From Thermoleophilia bacterium (GTDB taxonomy: Bacteria; Actinomycetota; Thermoleophilia; BMS3ABIN01), in NCBI GenBank assembly GCA_014874265.1, contig JACWAM010000052.1:1-42883 (forward strand): 42,883 nt of DNA, given 5' to 3'. The notes beneath the pieces were generated by a model that saw nothing but the letters and a program-made list of their open reading frames with translations, ran no database searches and was not told where the DNA came from. The position numbers and the translations under genes were made by a program. The first letter of the stretch is position 1. Every line of letters starts with the position of its first letter. Of this stretch, positions 41,008 to 42,883 are shown one piece after another.

Positions 41008-42270
41008 GTGATAGCATTGCAATTTCTGTCAATAAACAGCGGATCATCAAGCCTCAAATATGCGATCCACGACATCGACGGCGGGCAGGAAGCGCCGGTC
41101 GAATCAGGCAGCCTCCGGCGCATCGGCACGGCTGACAGCTCTTTCGATGTGCGCGAATTCGCCGGCGGCGGGATGGGGGCGCCGCAGGCCAAAGCATCAT
41201 CGCGGCCGGTAGCGCTTCCCGATCACCGGAGCGCGCTTGAAACGCTGGCCCGATACCTCGACGAAAGGGAGGGCGCCCAGCAGATCGATTGCATTGGCCA
41301 CCGCGTCGTCCATGGCGGCTTGCTCTACCGCGAACCTCAGCTGGTTAACAGCGAGCTGCTCGCCGGCCTCCGCCGGCTGATTCGCCTGGCGCCCGACCAT
41401 CTGCCCGACGAGATCGCCGCGATTGATTTCTGCCGCGAGCGCTATCCCGCCACGCCGCAGACAGTCTGCTTTGACACCGCCTTTCATCGCGACTTGCCGC
41501 TAAAAGCGCGCCGCCTTCCCCTTCCGGGAAGATTCGTTGATGACGGTTTAATGCGTTACGGCTTTCATGGCATCTCCTGCGAATACATCATGAGCCGCTT
41601 AAGCAATCCTCCTGAGTCCAATTCGGAACAAACCTCAACTCAGCTGTCCGCGGCGGCGCCTGTGCGCATCATCATCGCTCATCTGGGCAGCGGCGCCAGC
41701 ATGACGGCGGTCAGGGACAGGCGCAGCATTGACACCACGATGGGTTTCACGCCGACCGGCGGCCTGATGATGAGCACACGCGCCGGAGATCTCGATCCCG
41801 GAGTTATCTTTTTCCTCCTGCGGGAAAAGGAGATGGAACCGGAAGCGGCAGCGGCGCTTGTCAGTGACGGCGCCGGCCTGCTGGGAGTCTCGGAGGCCAC
41901 GGGCGACATGGGAGAATTGCTCAAGCAGGAAGCGGAAAATCCGCTGGCCGCCGAAGCGATATCGTTGTTTTGCTACCAGGCGCGAAAGCACCTGGGTGCG
42001 ATGGCATTCTCGCTGGGCGGGCTCGACACGCTCGTCTTCACAGGCGGAATCGGCGAGCGCGCCGGCGCCATCCGCGAACGGGTCTGCTCCGGTCTTGGCT
42101 TTATCGGTCTGGAGCTTGACCGGGACGCGAATGCGCGTAACGAGAGTACGATCTCACGATCCGGCTCCGCCGTTACCGTGAACGTGATCGAGACAGATGA
42201 GGAGCTGATGATCGCGCGGCATTCCGCCAGATTAATGAAAAGGAAGGAAGAGGTGAAGGACAATGGCTGA
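41008..42270 (+). CDS. ackA: Acetate/propionate-family kinase
   Basis: [117 protein letters not shown] start with AGGAA. Confidence 0.94.
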   Translation: MIALQFLSINSGSSSLKYAIHDIDGGQEAPVESGSLRRIGTADSSFDVREFAGGGMGAPQAKASSRPVALPDHRSALETLARYLDEREGAQQIDCIGHRVVHGGLLYREPQLVNSELLAGLRRLIRLAPDHLPDEIAAIDFCRERYPATPQTVCFDTAFHRDLPLKARRLPLPGRFVDDGLMRYGFHGISCEYIMSRLSNPPESNSEQTSTQLSAAAPVRIIIAHLGSGASMTAVRDRRSIDTTMGFTPTGGLMMSTRAGDLDPGVIFFLLREKEMEPEAAAALVSDGAGLLGVSEATGDMGELLKQEAENPLAAEAISLFCYQARKHLGAMAFSLGGLDTLVFTGGIGERAGAIRERVCSGLGFIGLELDRDANARNESTISRSGSAVTVNVIETDEELMIARHSARLMKRKEEVKDNG

Positions 42271-42883
42271 TCCCGGCAAGACCGCAGCCCGTGAACGGCA
42301 GAAAATGACCAGGGCCCGGATCGACAGCCTGCAGCGCTGCTGGCGCGCGGCCAATTATCTGGGCGCCGCTCAATTATACTTGCAGGACAATCCGCTGCTT
42401 GACGAGCCGCTCAAACCCGAGCACATCAAGCCACGGCTGCTCGGCCACTGGGGCACGCAGCCGGGCATCAATTTCCTCTACGCGCATCTCAACCGGCTGA
42501 TTCAGGACACCGGCAGCCAGGTCATGCTGGTCGTCGGTCCCGGACATGGCTCGCCCGCGGTCCTGGCGAATCTCTACCTTGAGGGCACCCTGGCAAAATT
42601 CGACCGCGAGCTTGTTTTTGACCTGGACGGCCTGAAAAAACTGATGCGGCAGTTCTCCTGGCCCTATGGCGCCCCCAGCCACGTCTATCCCGGAACGCCC
42701 GGGATGATCCAGGAAGGCGGTGAACTCGGTTACTGCCTGTCGCATGCCTACGGTGCCGTGTTCGACAATCCGGACCTGATCGCCGCCTGCATCGTCGGTG
42801 ATGGTGAAGCCGAGACCGGGCCGCTGGCAACTGCCTGGCATTCGAACAAATATCTCGATCCCGCCGGCTCCGGAGCCGTCCTG
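42263..42883 (+). CDS. xfp: Xylulose-5-phosphate/fructose-6-phosphate phosphoketolase, 3' truncated by window
   Basis: [103 protein letters not shown]; 8-nt overlap with ackA. Confidence 0.95.
   Translation, partial: MADPGKTAARERQKMTRARIDSLQRCWRAANYLGAAQLYLQDNPLLDEPLKPEHIKPRLLGHWGTQPGINFLYAHLNRLIQDTGSQVMLVVGPGHGSPAVLANLYLEGTLAKFDRELVFDLDGLKKLMRQFSWPYGAPSHVYPGTPGMIQEGGELGYCLSHAYGAVFDNPDLIAACIVGDGEAETGPLATAWHSNKYLDPAGSGAVL

Noticed and set aside
40783-41022. 79-aa minus-strand ORF upstream of ackA
   Set aside because: Overlaps the plus-strand ChaB remnant; its peptide has no recognisable features.

Overview
The window is dominated by one continuous minus-strand informational supercluster (about 5.06-39.42 kb): rpmG - tRNA-Trp - secE - nusG - rplK - rplA - [L10 leader] - rplJ - rplL - rpoB - rpoC - (secreted/anchored hypothetical) - rpsL - rpsG - fusA - tuf - complete S10, spc and alpha operons ending in rplQ. 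The cluster looks like a deep-branching actinobacterial-type genome, but that lineage call is inference. It is flanked on the left by an EmrB/QacA-type MFS transporter (+) and a large secreted S53 protease (-) that runs off the window. On the right are a small membrane protein, a decayed chaB-like pseudogene and an overlapping ackA-xfp (phosphoketolase) pair (+). The most striking observation is that the S53 (sedolisin/kumamolisin) protease missing from the ORF track (minus strand, <1..2849) carries seven complete Asp-box repeats, a predicted seven-bladed beta-propeller of 348 aa. They are inserted inside the split Ca2+-binding segment of the protease domain (DVTSGSN | propeller | AGPGWDPPTGWGSP), with the E/D/D/S catalytic residues intact. 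A second unexpected layer is a family of heptad repeats (GTTCAAA / GTTTAAC / GTTTCTG variants) in about 17 intergenic spacers of the ribosomal cluster. They are often inverted pairs bounded by TAGTTC...GAACTA, and several supply the stop codon of the upstream gene. Several ribosomal/translocon proteins (L4, L3, SecE, L22, S5) carry unusual charged Ala/Lys/Glu-rich extensions or insertions. All calls are from reading the sequence; no database search was run.
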